A stretch of DNA of 40,821 nucleotides from Bacteroidales bacterium (GTDB taxonomy: Bacteria; Bacteroidota; Bacteroidia; Bacteroidales; UBA932), in contig JAEFAI010000021.1 of assembly GCA_016291185.1 (NCBI GenBank), positions 1-40,821 on the forward strand, in the 5' to 3' direction. Of the stretch, positions 1-10,309 are shown piece after piece (the first letter of the stretch is position 1; each line of letters opens with the position of its first letter). The position numbers were made by a program, and so were the translations under genes. Below the pieces are notes generated by a model. That model made no database searches. It saw only the letters and a program-made list of their open reading frames with translations, and was not told where the DNA came from.

Positions 1-84
1 CCCCTCAAGGGCATCGGCATCACCTTCATCACGGTGGGTCTGATGGGCATGGCGTTCATGATCTTTATGGGCATTCAACTGTAA
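1..84 (+). CDS. nqrE: Na+-translocating NADH:quinone reductase subunit E, C-terminal end (partial)
   Basis: The window opens inside an open frame encoding 27 residues and a TAA stop. The tail is hydrophobic, reads GITFITVGLMGMAFM and ends in GIQL, like the last membrane helix of NqrE. NqrE is one of the membrane subunits of the sodium-pumping NADH:quinone reductase. The call rests mainly on the next gene, nqrF, which starts 6 bases after this stop; nqrE directly before nqrF is the standard order of the nqrABCDEF operon. The related RnfA/RnfE proteins have similar ends, but the NqrF neighbour argues against them. The start lies outside the window. Confidence 0.8.
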   Translation, partial: PLKGIGITFITVGLMGMAFMIFMGIQL

Positions 85-90
85 GCGGCC

Positions 91-1365
91 ATGACTCAGA
101 CTATCATTGCATCCATTGCCATCATCGTCATCGTGACGCTGATCCTGGTCGCCCTGCTGCTCTTCGTCAAGGACAAGATCACCCCGAAGGGGACCATCCA
201 GATCGATATCAACGGCGGCAAGAAGACGCTGGACGTCCAGCCTGGCGATTCGCTCATGAACACGCTCGCCGGCCAGAAGATCTTCCTCCCTTCCGCCTGC
301 GGCGGCAAGGCCAACTGCGGCCAGTGCAAGGTGCAGGTCCTCGAGGGCGGCGGCGAGATCCTCCCCACCGAGACCGGCTTCTTCAACCGCAAGCAGATCA
401 AGGAAGGCTGGCGCCTGGGCTGCCAGGTCAAGGTCAAGGACAACCTCAAGATCCAGGTGGCCGAGAGCGCCCTTTCCGTGAAGAAACTCGAGTGCGAGGT
501 CATCTCCAACGAGAACGTGGCGACTTTCATCAAGGAATTCACCGTCAAGCTCCCCGAAGGCGAGCAGCTCGAATTCAAGAGCGGCGAGTACATCCAGATC
601 GACATCCCCGCGTACGAAGCCGACTTCTCCGACATGGGCGTGGCCGACATCTACAAGGGCGACTGGGACAAATACGGCATCACCGCCCTCCGCTTCAAGA
701 ACACCGAGCCCACGATACGCGCCTACTCCATGGCCTCCTATCCGGGCGAGAAGGGCATCATCAAGCTCAACGTGCGCATCGCGACCCCGCCGTTCGACCG
801 CACCCAGCCCAAGGGCGTCTTCAAGTTCGTGCCGGGCGTGCCTCCGGGCATCGCCTCCACCTACGTCTTCTCCCGCAAGCCGGGCGACAAGGTGATGATC
901 AGCGGACCCTTCGGCGAGTTCCTCCTGCCGAAGGACGATCCCGAAGACCTCGAATACATCTTCGTGGGCGGCGGCGCCGGAATGGCCCCGCTCCGCAGCC
1001 ACATAATGGAGCTCTTCCGCACCCTCGGGACCGGCCGCAAGGTCAGCTTCTTCTATGGCGCCCGCGCCCTCGTGGAAGCCTTCTACCTGGAGGATTTCGC
1101 GCAGATCGAGAAGGAATTCCCGAACTTCAAGTTCTACCTGGCCCTCGACCGTCCCGATCCCGCTGCGGACGCCGCCGGCGTCAAGTACACCCCGGGCTTC
1201 GTGCACAACGTGATGTACGAGACCTACCTCAAGCACCACGAGACTCCCGAGGACATCAAGTACTTTATGTGCGGTCCGCCTATGATGGTATCCTCCGTCA
1301 ACACCCTGCTGGATTCGCTCGGTGTCCCGCCGGAGAACGTCCTCTACGACAACTTCGGAGGTTAA
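91..1365 (+). CDS. nqrF: Na+-translocating NADH:quinone reductase subunit F (NADH dehydrogenase subunit)
   Basis: A 424-residue protein of the normal NqrF length. It oxidises NADH through FAD and a 2Fe-2S centre and feeds electrons into the sodium-pumping membrane complex. Residues 5-26 form a single membrane anchor. The ferredoxin-type cluster ligands are Cys70, Cys76, Cys79 and Cys111. The FAD-binding motif RAYS lies at 210-213, followed by a Gly-rich GGGAGMAPLRS stretch for nucleotide binding, then a CGPP motif. The end is the family-typical DNFGG. It is the last gene of the nqr operon, 6 bases after nqrE, and a strong terminator follows. I see nothing abnormal in it. Confidence 0.97.
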   Translation: MTQTIIASIAIIVIVTLILVALLLFVKDKITPKGTIQIDINGGKKTLDVQPGDSLMNTLAGQKIFLPSACGGKANCGQCKVQVLEGGGEILPTETGFFNRKQIKEGWRLGCQVKVKDNLKIQVAESALSVKKLECEVISNENVATFIKEFTVKLPEGEQLEFKSGEYIQIDIPAYEADFSDMGVADIYKGDWDKYGITALRFKNTEPTIRAYSMASYPGEKGIIKLNVRIATPPFDRTQPKGVFKFVPGVPPGIASTYVFSRKPGDKVMISGPFGEFLLPKDDPEDLEYIFVGGGAGMAPLRSHIMELFRTLGTGRKVSFFYGARALVEAFYLEDFAQIEKEFPNFKFYLALDRPDPAADAAGVKYTPGFVHNVMYETYLKHHETPEDIKYFMCGPPMMVSSVNTLLDSLGVPPENVLYDNFGG

Positions 1366-1374
1366 GAGATTCTT

Positions 1375-1405
1375 GGGCCGCCCGCCGGGGCGGCCCAAAA
1401 TTTTT
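1375..1405 (+). terminator. Rho-independent terminator of the nqr operon
   Basis: An 8-bp perfect GC stem (GGGCCGCC at 1375-1382 with GGCGGCCC at 1389-1396) and a 6-base loop are followed by AAAATTTTT. It sits 10 bases after the nqrF stop. Confidence 0.85.
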
Positions 1406-1463
1406 GCGCATTCAGGTAAAACGCATTAAAACAACAATTACCCCCTTACGTTTTTTTCAGGTT

Positions 1464-1495
1464 CTTGGAAGTATCGGACGCCCCCTTTACTTTTG
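1464..1495 (+). promoter_or_regulatory. Bacteroidetes-type promoter before the fimbrial-type lipoprotein
   Basis: TTG at 1464-1466 and TACTTTTG (TAnnTTTG) at 1488-1495 are separated by 21 bases, matching the Bacteroidetes -33/-7 promoter. The -7 box ends only 5 bases before the ATG at 1501, so transcription would start at or next to that ATG. Confidence 0.6.
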
Positions 1496-1500
1496 CCGCC

Positions 1501-2442
1501 ATGGAACAAGAACGGAAACCCGGGAGCCGGCGGCATCCCACTCACTTATTCGGCCTGTCTCAGCACCCTGTCGATCTGGAGGGCGCGGGGTCACTTCTAA
1601 CGTTGTATTATTGTTTGCTTATTCTGCTGGCGGCTCTCCCGGTTTCCTGCCAGAAGCAGCCAGCGGAGGCGCCCGCGGAAGACGATGCGCCTCCGCCGGC
1701 CGCCGTGGATTCGGTGCTCACCCGCGTGAGCCTGCACGCCGGCGGCCAGCACGTGCGTACCCTGGACCTCTTCGTCTATGAGAGCGGAGGCACGCAGGCG
1801 CTGGAAAAGCACCTGCTCTACGACCGGCTGCCGGACAGCCTGTCCTTCCCGACGACGAGCGGGGAAAAGATCCTCGTGGGCATAGCCAACAGCCCCCGCC
1901 GCTTCAATCTCGCCGCCCTGGGCCGCTTCGACGCAATGCAGAAGCTGACTTTCGCCTTCGCGGACGACGATCCGGCCTGTCCGGTCCTCGGCGGCAGCGC
2001 CACGACCGCCGGACAAACCGGCGAGCTGACCCTCAGCGGCCTGCTCTGCCGCATCACGCTCAGGTCGGTCGCCAACACGATGGACGGTTACGAACTGCTG
2101 GAAGAGCCCCGCGTGCGCCTGATCGACCTGCCGGACAACGCCGAGATCCTGCGGGAGCGGGAATTCCGGCCCGCGGAGCTGCTGGACGCCGGTCCCTGGT
2201 TCGCCCTGCCCTATGATGTGGGATTCTTCCCGCAGGAGCCCGACATCAGCCTCTGGTGCTATCCCAACGACACCCCGGAGGACATCCTCGGCGTCCCCCG
2301 CCCCAGTCTGGAATTCGAATGCAGGATCGAGGGAGAGCTCTGCTCCTTCGACGTGCCGCTGCCGCCCCTTCCGCGAGGCTGCAGCAAAGAGGTGGCGCTG
2401 ACCGTGGACGGGCCGCACAAATACACTTACACCGTAAGGTAG
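1501..2442 (+). CDS. Secreted lipoprotein, probably FimB/Mfa2-type fimbrial subunit
   Basis: A lipoprotein of 313 residues if it starts at the ATG at 1501. A hydrophobic segment precedes an LPVSC lipobox, followed by an Ala/Pro/Glu-rich linker. The mature part contains RTLDLFVYES, then GEKILVGIANS and later LCRITLRSV, which resemble the beta-strand pattern of FimB/Mfa2-like anchor proteins of Bacteroidales fimbriae. The start is uncertain: about 34 residues without coding character precede the signal peptide, so a TTG at 1603 directly at the hydrophobic segment is an alternative. The ATG is kept because the promoter lies 5 bases before it and other genes here show the same arrangement. The stop is 3 bases from that of the convergent Stealth gene. 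The family assignment is moderate and no other fimbrial gene is nearby. Confidence 0.6.
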   Translation: MEQERKPGSRRHPTHLFGLSQHPVDLEGAGSLLTLYYCLLILLAALPVSCQKQPAEAPAEDDAPPPAAVDSVLTRVSLHAGGQHVRTLDLFVYESGGTQALEKHLLYDRLPDSLSFPTTSGEKILVGIANSPRRFNLAALGRFDAMQKLTFAFADDDPACPVLGGSATTAGQTGELTLSGLLCRITLRSVANTMDGYELLEEPRVRLIDLPDNAEILREREFRPAELLDAGPWFALPYDVGFFPQEPDISLWCYPNDTPEDILGVPRPSLEFECRIEGELCSFDVPLPPLPRGCSKEVALTVDGPHKYTYTVR

Positions 2443-2445
2443 AAT

Positions 2446-3324
2446 TTATAATTCGAAACGGGAGCGCCGCGGGAAATGGCGTTCCAGGGCGGAGAGCAGG
2501 GCCTTCCGGACCTTCCGGAAGCGCTCCTGGCTCATCTTGACGTCGTTGATGCACACCATCGCACGGTCGGGCTGCTCCAGGAAGGTGCAGATGCGGTTCG
2601 TCGAGGTCGTGGCCAGCGAGAAATGGCGCTTGGGGATACGCCGGTCAAGGGCCTTCCCGGCGAAGAGCATATAGTCCGTGAAGAAATACTGGCTGATGCT
2701 CTGCGAAGTACGGAGCGGCGAGAGGGAGGCCAGGATCTCCGGTTCCACGGCGGCGAAGGCCGCCTCGCAGGCGCTCCGCAGCATCGGGGTGCAGATGTGC
2801 TCCGGACGGAGGAAACCGCGTTCCTCCGCGACCCCTGCCGCCCGCCGGGCCAGCCGGTCGGCGTTATAGCAGTGGCGCAGGAACTGCGAGTGGGCGCTCA
2901 GACAGCGGGTGAAGCCCGTCGCGGGATGTCCCTCCGGGAAGAAATCCCCCTCGGTGCAGTCCAGCATCGGGATGATGTCGTCGTTGAAATACAGATAGCG
3001 TTCGTCCAGCCCCGGGATACGGTGCAGGAACATCTCGATCGTGCAGCTGTTGAAGGTCGGCAGGTACGCCGCCGGGATGATCTCCTCGTGCAGCACCACA
3101 TCGACCCGCTCCCGGTCCACCCAGGCGGGCACCTGGCTGTCGCGGGAGACCACCAGGAAGACCTTGCGCACGAAAGGCAGGTGGGTCTCGATGCCCCGGA
3201 ACAGGAATCTCAGCAGGCCCCAGTCGCGGTAGCGTTTCTCCAGCGCCGGGACATCCAGCATACGCCGGTAGTCCTCGCGCCACAACGGGTCGCTCCCGTC
3301 CACGAAAGTAATGACGACGTCCAT
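2446..3324 (-). CDS. Stealth-family sugar-phosphate transferase
   Basis: A 292-residue protein with the conserved regions of Stealth proteins: CR1 at the start (DVVITFVDGSDPLW, residues 2-15) and CR2 around 88-119, with LPTFNS, a stretch ending HRIPGL and then YFNDD. Stealth proteins transfer hexose-1-phosphates during capsule or exopolysaccharide synthesis. No signal peptide or membrane segment is evident, so it is probably cytoplasmic or membrane-associated. It starts 2 bases after the uvrA stop and is the last gene of an operon with wzz and an SLBB exporter, which supports a role in surface polysaccharide. The acceptor and sugar cannot be told from the sequence. Confidence 0.85.
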   Translation of the reverse strand: MDVVITFVDGSDPLWREDYRRMLDVPALEKRYRDWGLLRFLFRGIETHLPFVRKVFLVVSRDSQVPAWVDRERVDVVLHEEIIPAAYLPTFNSCTIEMFLHRIPGLDERYLYFNDDIIPMLDCTEGDFFPEGHPATGFTRCLSAHSQFLRHCYNADRLARRAAGVAEERGFLRPEHICTPMLRSACEAAFAAVEPEILASLSPLRTSQSISQYFFTDYMLFAGKALDRRIPKRHFSLATTSTNRICTFLEQPDRAMVCINDVKMSQERFRKVRKALLSALERHFPRRSRFEL

Positions 3325-3326
3325 CT

Positions 3327-6119
<2,793 letters not shown>

Positions 6120-6122
6120 TGG

Positions 6123-7274
6123 CTAGGCTTTGGCCGGAGCTTTTTCTTCAGCCTCTTCTTCTTCCGGCTTCCTGAGTTTCGCGATCACGTCGCGGCCCCA
6201 GAGGATCCACACGGCGGCGATCATGGCGCCCAGGAAGATGCTGGCGAGCAGGATGGTCGGCTTGGAGGGTTTGCTGCGCTTCAGCGGCACCTGCGGCGGA
6301 TCGATGACGGTGAATACCGGGGTCTCCTGCTGTACCTTGGCCTTGGCGGCCTGCAACTGCTGGGCGCAGGCGTTGTACAGCTGGTAGTTGAGGTTCATCT
6401 CGTTCTGCAGGCGCTCCTCCTCCGTCTTGACGCGCTGGAGGATGACGCCCTGGTTGCGGTCCACGTAGCTGGCATAACGCTGCTGGGACTCGAAATAGGC
6501 CGCCTTGGACTCCTCGTAGAGGGTCTCATAGTAGGAAAGGTCCTGGCGGGACTTCTCCGTCCGGTAGTTGGTCACATAGGTCTTCAGGCGGGAGATCAGC
6601 TCCTCGGAGATCCGGGCGGCGACCTTCGGGTCCTGGGCCGTGACGGTCAGCGAGATGATGGAAGTCTTCTTGTCCACGGAGAGCACGATGCTCTTCCGGA
6701 TGGCCTTGGCGATCTTCTCCTGCTCGTAGGTCAGCTCCTTGGGATTCAGGGAGGCATACCCTTCCACCTTTTCCGGCTTCTCGCGGAACAGGCCCATGAA
6801 CCAGCCGAGGGCCTGCATCGGAGCGGAAACGACCGCTCCCCACCAGGGACTCTTGTTATATTCCTTCAGGTAGGTGTAGTAGTCGGTGGTCATCAGCTCC
6901 TTCTTGTGCTTGAACTCCACCTGCACCGGGAAGAGCTCCACGACGAACGGCGTGGAATTCACGATGTCCGGGTAGAGGTCGGGATAGACTGCATCGGCCG
7001 TGCTGACCGAACCCAAGTTGATGCCGGCCAGGCTGGCCAGGGAGCTCAGGCTGCCGCCTCCGCTCCTGGACACGCTCTCCGGCGCCAGCTTGGAGTCGAC
7101 GGTGTATTCCTTCGGGATGCTGAATCCGATCACGAGGCCCACGACGGCGGCGATGCCGCACCACTTCACGATCAGGCGCCACTCTTTGAAGAGTTTGCGC
7201 AGCAGCTCCATGATGTCGATCTCGTCGTATTCTTCCTCTTCGTAAGGAGGCTGGATATAGTTCTTCTCTTCCAT
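6123..7274 (-). CDS. Wzz-type polysaccharide chain-length determinant
   Basis: A 383-residue inner-membrane protein with the Wzz/co-polymerase layout. An acidic cytoplasmic start ([14 protein letters not shown]) precedes membrane segment 1 at about 35-53. A long periplasmic region with predicted coiled coil around the [19 protein letters not shown] stretch follows. A Pro-rich motif ([15 protein letters not shown]) precedes membrane segment 2 near residues 345-362, and the tail is Lys/Glu-rich. Such proteins set polysaccharide chain length and contact the outer-membrane exporter. No tyrosine-kinase domain is attached. It starts 1 base after the SLBB exporter's stop, so the two are translationally linked. 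Confidence 0.9.
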   Translation of the reverse strand: MEEKNYIQPPYEEEEYDEIDIMELLRKLFKEWRLIVKWCGIAAVVGLVIGFSIPKEYTVDSKLAPESVSRSGGGSLSSLASLAGINLGSVSTADAVYPDLYPDIVNSTPFVVELFPVQVEFKHKKELMTTDYYTYLKEYNKSPWWGAVVSAPMQALGWFMGLFREKPEKVEGYASLNPKELTYEQEKIAKAIRKSIVLSVDKKTSIISLTVTAQDPKVAARISEELISRLKTYVTNYRTEKSRQDLSYYETLYEESKAAYFESQQRYASYVDRNQGVILQRVKTEEERLQNEMNLNYQLYNACAQQLQAAKAKVQQETPVFTVIDPPQVPLKRSKPSKPTILLASIFLGAMIAAVWILWGRDVIAKLRKPEEEEAEEKAPAKA

Positions 7275-7275
7275 G

Positions 7276-9918
7276 TTATTTCTTCAATGAGTTAATCAGC
7301 GATACGACGACCATGGCCAGGGAGGCCGTGGACGAGGTAAGGGATACGATTTCGCCGGCGGTCATACCCCGGCGTTCACGCCGTGTCGGGACGATGATCT
7401 CGCAGCCCGGCTCGATTCTCAAGCCACCCAGCTTTCTCACGGCGGAGCTGCCGTTCATATAGACGACGTGCACCTTGCTGCGCTGGGCGCGCATGCCGTA
7501 ACCGCCCGCCGCGTTGATGTAGTAGTCCAGGGACTTACCCGGCACGTACACGACCGTGTTCGGGTACATGACGTCACCGCTGATGCGCACGGTGCTGAGA
7601 TGCTCGGGCACATAGATGCGGTCGCCTTCGCGCAGGATCAGGTCATACTCCGAACCGGGGTTCTTCACGGCCTTGTCCAGCTCGATACCGACGGAAAAGG
7701 TGTCTTCAATCTTGGTTTTCTGCAATTGCACGCGCAGGGAGTCACGGCTGGAGCCGCCCTTGGCCATTTGCTGCTTGGCTTCTTCGAGCTTGCGCTCCTC
7801 CTCGGAGGTCTCGCGCGTGAGGGTGGCGCCGTGCAGGTAAGCCTGGGCCGTGACGCCGCCGGCGCGCTTCACCAGCGACGAAACGCGCTCCCCTTCGTTC
7901 AGCAGCACATACTCGCCCGGGAAGGCCACCTCGCCCTCGATCTTCACGAAGAGCTGGGGCTTGAAGCCCGGACTTTGGCGCACGGATACGATGTCAAAAG
8001 GCTGCAGGACGAAGCTGTCGCCACCGTCCATGGCAAGTCCGTCCTTGAGCGGGAAGGCAAAGGTCTCGCCGATCTCGTCGGTCGGCATCAGGCTGTTCGG
8101 ATCCACGATGCGCCGGGCCACGTCCACACGCGCCATCGAGGCGCCGTCGAGCAGGCCGCCGGCCAGCAGGATCAGGTCTTCGACCGTCGTGTTGGCGCTG
8201 AAGGGGAAGATGCCCGGATTCTTGACCATACCGTTGATGGTCAGCGTGCCCGGGTCATTGAGCTCCCTCATACTGGAGATGGTCAAGATATCGTTCTTGC
8301 GGAGGACAATATCGCTCGCAGCGCCGGACAGGACGCCTGCGAGATCGACGCTGAGGGACTCGAAGGTCAGGTCGTCCTTCTCGCGGACGATCACGGCGCG
8401 GCCGGAGAAGGCGTCTTCGGTCAGGCCGCCCGCGGCGCGGACCAGCTGACGAACCGTGGCGATGTCGCCGCCCAATTCGAACATACCGGGACGGAACACG
8501 GCGCCCCGGACCTCCACCTTGTTAGAGAAGCGCTTCAGGGTCTCGCTCACGTAAATCTCATCACCATCCGTCATCACAAACGTGGCGGCGGCGTCCTTGC
8601 GGACCGTATAGATCTGGCGCTCGGCGCCCTGGCGGCGAATCACGCGGACGTCATCCTGATAGGCTCTGCTGGAGAAGCCGCCGGCATAGCGGATCAGGTC
8701 GGCGAGAGTCTCCCCTTCCGCCATTTCGTAGAATTTGGGCTTCTTGACATTTCCCGTAGCAAACACGCGGTTGACGTAGGGCGGCACGATGACCACGTCG
8801 CCCTCCTTGAGGGTGATATCGCTGTCAGAGTGGCCGTCGAAGAAGTAACCGTACACATCCACGACGGCAAAGGGTTCACCGCCGCGGATCACCTTGATGG
8901 CGCGCAGGGAGCCGTTCTCGGTCACGCCGCCGGCGTTATACAGGGCATTGAAGACCGTGGCGAACGGGGACAGCCGGAAGGTACCCGGCATCTCCACTTC
9001 ACCCATGATGTTCACCTGGATGGTGCGGATGTTGCGCAGGGTGATGCTCACCGTCGAATTCGGGTTGCTGCCGCCCACGCTGGCGTATTTGGACGCAAGG
9101 GCGCGACGCAGTTTCTCTTTGGCCTCCTTGATCGTGAGACCGCCGAGCTGCACCTGCCCGATCTGGCTGATATTGATGGTCCCCTCCGGGGAAATCGTCT
9201 TGCTGTAGGAGCCTTCGCTGTAGCCGAAGACCTCGATGAGCAACTGGTCGCCGGGGCCGAGCTGGTAGCTCTCCGGGGTGGCGAGGTTCTCATTCGGCTC
9301 GAACGAGAGCTCCTCGCCCGAGAACATTTCCAGGCCGAAGATCGACAGGCTGTCGGGGACCTCCTCAAGCTCCTCCACATCTTCGGGAATCAGGCTCTTG
9401 AGCATCTCGGTATAGACCTCCTGCTTCTTGTTTTTCTCTTTCTCCTTTTCCAGCTGCTCCTTCTGCATGTCGAAGCTGCTCTTGTCGCGGTTCTTGTTAA
9501 CCTTCAGCGTGCTGGGCTTCTTTTTCTTGGCCTTGACGCCGCGCTGGTTCTCAAAGTACTCGTCCTCATACGTGTTTCCCCGCAGGGTGGAACGGCTGCT
9601 ACTGCTCTGGGAGCGGGATCCCGTCTGCGTACGGCGGCTGCTGGCGCCGGAATTCCGGCTGATGCCACTCTCGTCGCCGAAGGAGTTCGCATCTCCCTGT
9701 TCGGAGATGGCGCCGGACTGGACGCGGGTCTTGATGCGCTCGGCCTGTTCCTGCGTAACACCACGCAGCAGCAACTCTTTGCCGATATCCTCCTGGCTCT
9801 TGCCAGCGGCCGAGGCGGTTTTGACATACTCAATCACCTGCTCATCCGACATCTGTGCGTAGGAAACGAGGGACGCGGAGCAAAGCAGTACGGTTGCAAT
9901 CAAAGCGATTTTTCTCAT
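7276..9918 (-). CDS. SLBB-domain polysaccharide export protein (Wza-like)
   Basis: An 880-residue exporter counted from MRKIALIATVLLCS, a clear signal peptide. An open frame continues upstream, but the promoter lies inside that extension, so the start at 9918 is preferred. After the signal come an alpha-helical segment (MSDEQVIEYVKTAS), a Ser/Arg-rich and then Lys/Glu-rich low-complexity region to about residue 180, a polysaccharide export domain (YQLGPGDQLLIEVFG), and about six SLBB-type repeats recognisable by GEV..PG.F/Y and AGG motifs. A hydrophobic segment lies near the end (SLAMVVVSLINSL). Wza-like proteins form the outer-membrane channel for capsule or exopolysaccharide. It is the first gene of the operon with wzz, uvrA and the Stealth gene. 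Confidence 0.9.
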   Translation of the reverse strand: MRKIALIATVLLCSASLVSYAQMSDEQVIEYVKTASAAGKSQEDIGKELLLRGVTQEQAERIKTRVQSGAISEQGDANSFGDESGISRNSGASSRRTQTGSRSQSSSSRSTLRGNTYEDEYFENQRGVKAKKKKPSTLKVNKNRDKSSFDMQKEQLEKEKEKNKKQEVYTEMLKSLIPEDVEELEEVPDSLSIFGLEMFSGEELSFEPNENLATPESYQLGPGDQLLIEVFGYSEGSYSKTISPEGTINISQIGQVQLGGLTIKEAKEKLRRALASKYASVGGSNPNSTVSITLRNIRTIQVNIMGEVEMPGTFRLSPFATVFNALYNAGGVTENGSLRAIKVIRGGEPFAVVDVYGYFFDGHSDSDITLKEGDVVIVPPYVNRVFATGNVKKPKFYEMAEGETLADLIRYAGGFSSRAYQDDVRVIRRQGAERQIYTVRKDAAATFVMTDGDEIYVSETLKRFSNKVEVRGAVFRPGMFELGGDIATVRQLVRAAGGLTEDAFSGRAVIVREKDDLTFESLSVDLAGVLSGAASDIVLRKNDILTISSMRELNDPGTLTINGMVKNPGIFPFSANTTVEDLILLAGGLLDGASMARVDVARRIVDPNSLMPTDEIGETFAFPLKDGLAMDGGDSFVLQPFDIVSVRQSPGFKPQLFVKIEGEVAFPGEYVLLNEGERVSSLVKRAGGVTAQAYLHGATLTRETSEEERKLEEAKQQMAKGGSSRDSLRVQLQKTKIEDTFSVGIELDKAVKNPGSEYDLILREGDRIYVPEHLSTVRISGDVMYPNTVVYVPGKSLDYYINAAGGYGMRAQRSKVHVVYMNGSSAVRKLGGLRIEPGCEIIVPTRRERRGMTAGEIVSLTSSTASLAMVVVSLINSLKK

Positions 9919-9961
9919 ATACGGGGTTCTTTCGTTTTCGCGTGTAATATATATAATCAGA

Positions 9962-9992
9962 CAAAGATAATATAAAATACGCGCAGAAACAA
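9962..9992 (-). promoter_or_regulatory. Promoter of the polysaccharide export operon
   Basis: On the minus strand, TTG (9992-9990) and TATCTTTG (9969-9962) are 20 bases apart, a near-perfect Bacteroidetes promoter. The predicted 5' leader is about 40 bases. It fixes the exporter start at 9918. Confidence 0.8.
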
Positions 9993-10030
9993 GAAGGCGC
10001 CCCAAGACCAGGGTTGCCAGAAGCAGCAAG

Positions 10031-10051
10031 AGCGGTGCGGACGAGGTTCGA
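10031..10051 (-). repeat. Truncated second copy of the tRNA-Asp 3' end
   Basis: Bases 10031-10051 match 10106-10126, the 3' end of tRNA-Asp plus 2 flanking bases, with 1 mismatch in 21 and in the same orientation. The rest of the tRNA is absent. It may be a remnant of a tRNA duplication or an attachment-site scar. No integrase is visible nearby. Confidence 0.7.
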
Positions 10052-10069
10052 GGCGGCGGACTTCAATGA

Positions 10070-10105
10070 GAAAGGGAGCGAATCCATTTGGATTTGCTCC
10101 CTTTC
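10070..10105 (-). terminator. Strong hairpin directly after tRNA-Asp
   Basis: A 16-bp inverted repeat (10070-10085 with 10090-10105, one mismatched pair, 4-base loop ATTT) starts 2 bases beyond the tRNA discriminator base. It is probably a terminator or 3' processing signal. No T-run follows on the minus strand, so intrinsic termination is not certain. Confidence 0.55.
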
Positions 10106-10107
10106 AG

Positions 10108-10182
10108 CGGTGCGGACGAGGCTCGAACTCGCGACCTCCGGCGTGACAGGCCGGCATTCTAACCAAACTGAACTACCACACC
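10108..10182 (-). tRNA. tRNA-Asp (anticodon GUC)
   Basis: The minus strand folds as a 75-base tRNA. The acceptor stem GGTGTGG pairs with CCGCACC (one G-T pair). The anticodon stem CCGGC/GCCGG holds the loop CTGTCAC, with anticodon GTC. The T arm contains the standard GAGTTCGAGCC. The discriminator base is G, and CCA is not encoded. It stands alone between the divergent exporter operon and ABC importer genes. Confidence 0.96.
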
Positions 10183-10211
10183 ATTGTGCTTTCGTTGTTC
10201 GAATGCGGATG

Positions 10212-10241
10212 CAAAGATAGATATAATTTGGGAATCTGCAA
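10212..10241 (-). promoter_or_regulatory. Promoter of tRNA-Asp
   Basis: On the minus strand, TTG (10241-10239), 19 bases and TATCTTTG (10219-10212) form an exact consensus promoter. It leaves about 24 bases of 5' leader before the tRNA. Confidence 0.85.
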
Positions 10242-10292
10242 GCGACAACTGAAAATTTTTTTCACCCTCTCTGAAGCCCTCTATTATTTTAC

Positions 10293-10300
10293 TATCTTTG
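10293..10300 (+). promoter_or_regulatory. -7 box before the ABC importer operon
   Basis: TATCTTTG ends 9 bases before the ATG at 10310. A CTG at 10271-10273, 19 bases upstream, is an imperfect -33. The predicted 5' leader is only a few bases. Confidence 0.6.
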
Positions 10301-10309
10301 TATCCGTTT

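Noticed and set aside
10014..10220. A small frame across tRNA-Asp
   Set aside because: It lies over the tRNA and its duplicated 3' end; the reading frame is incidental.
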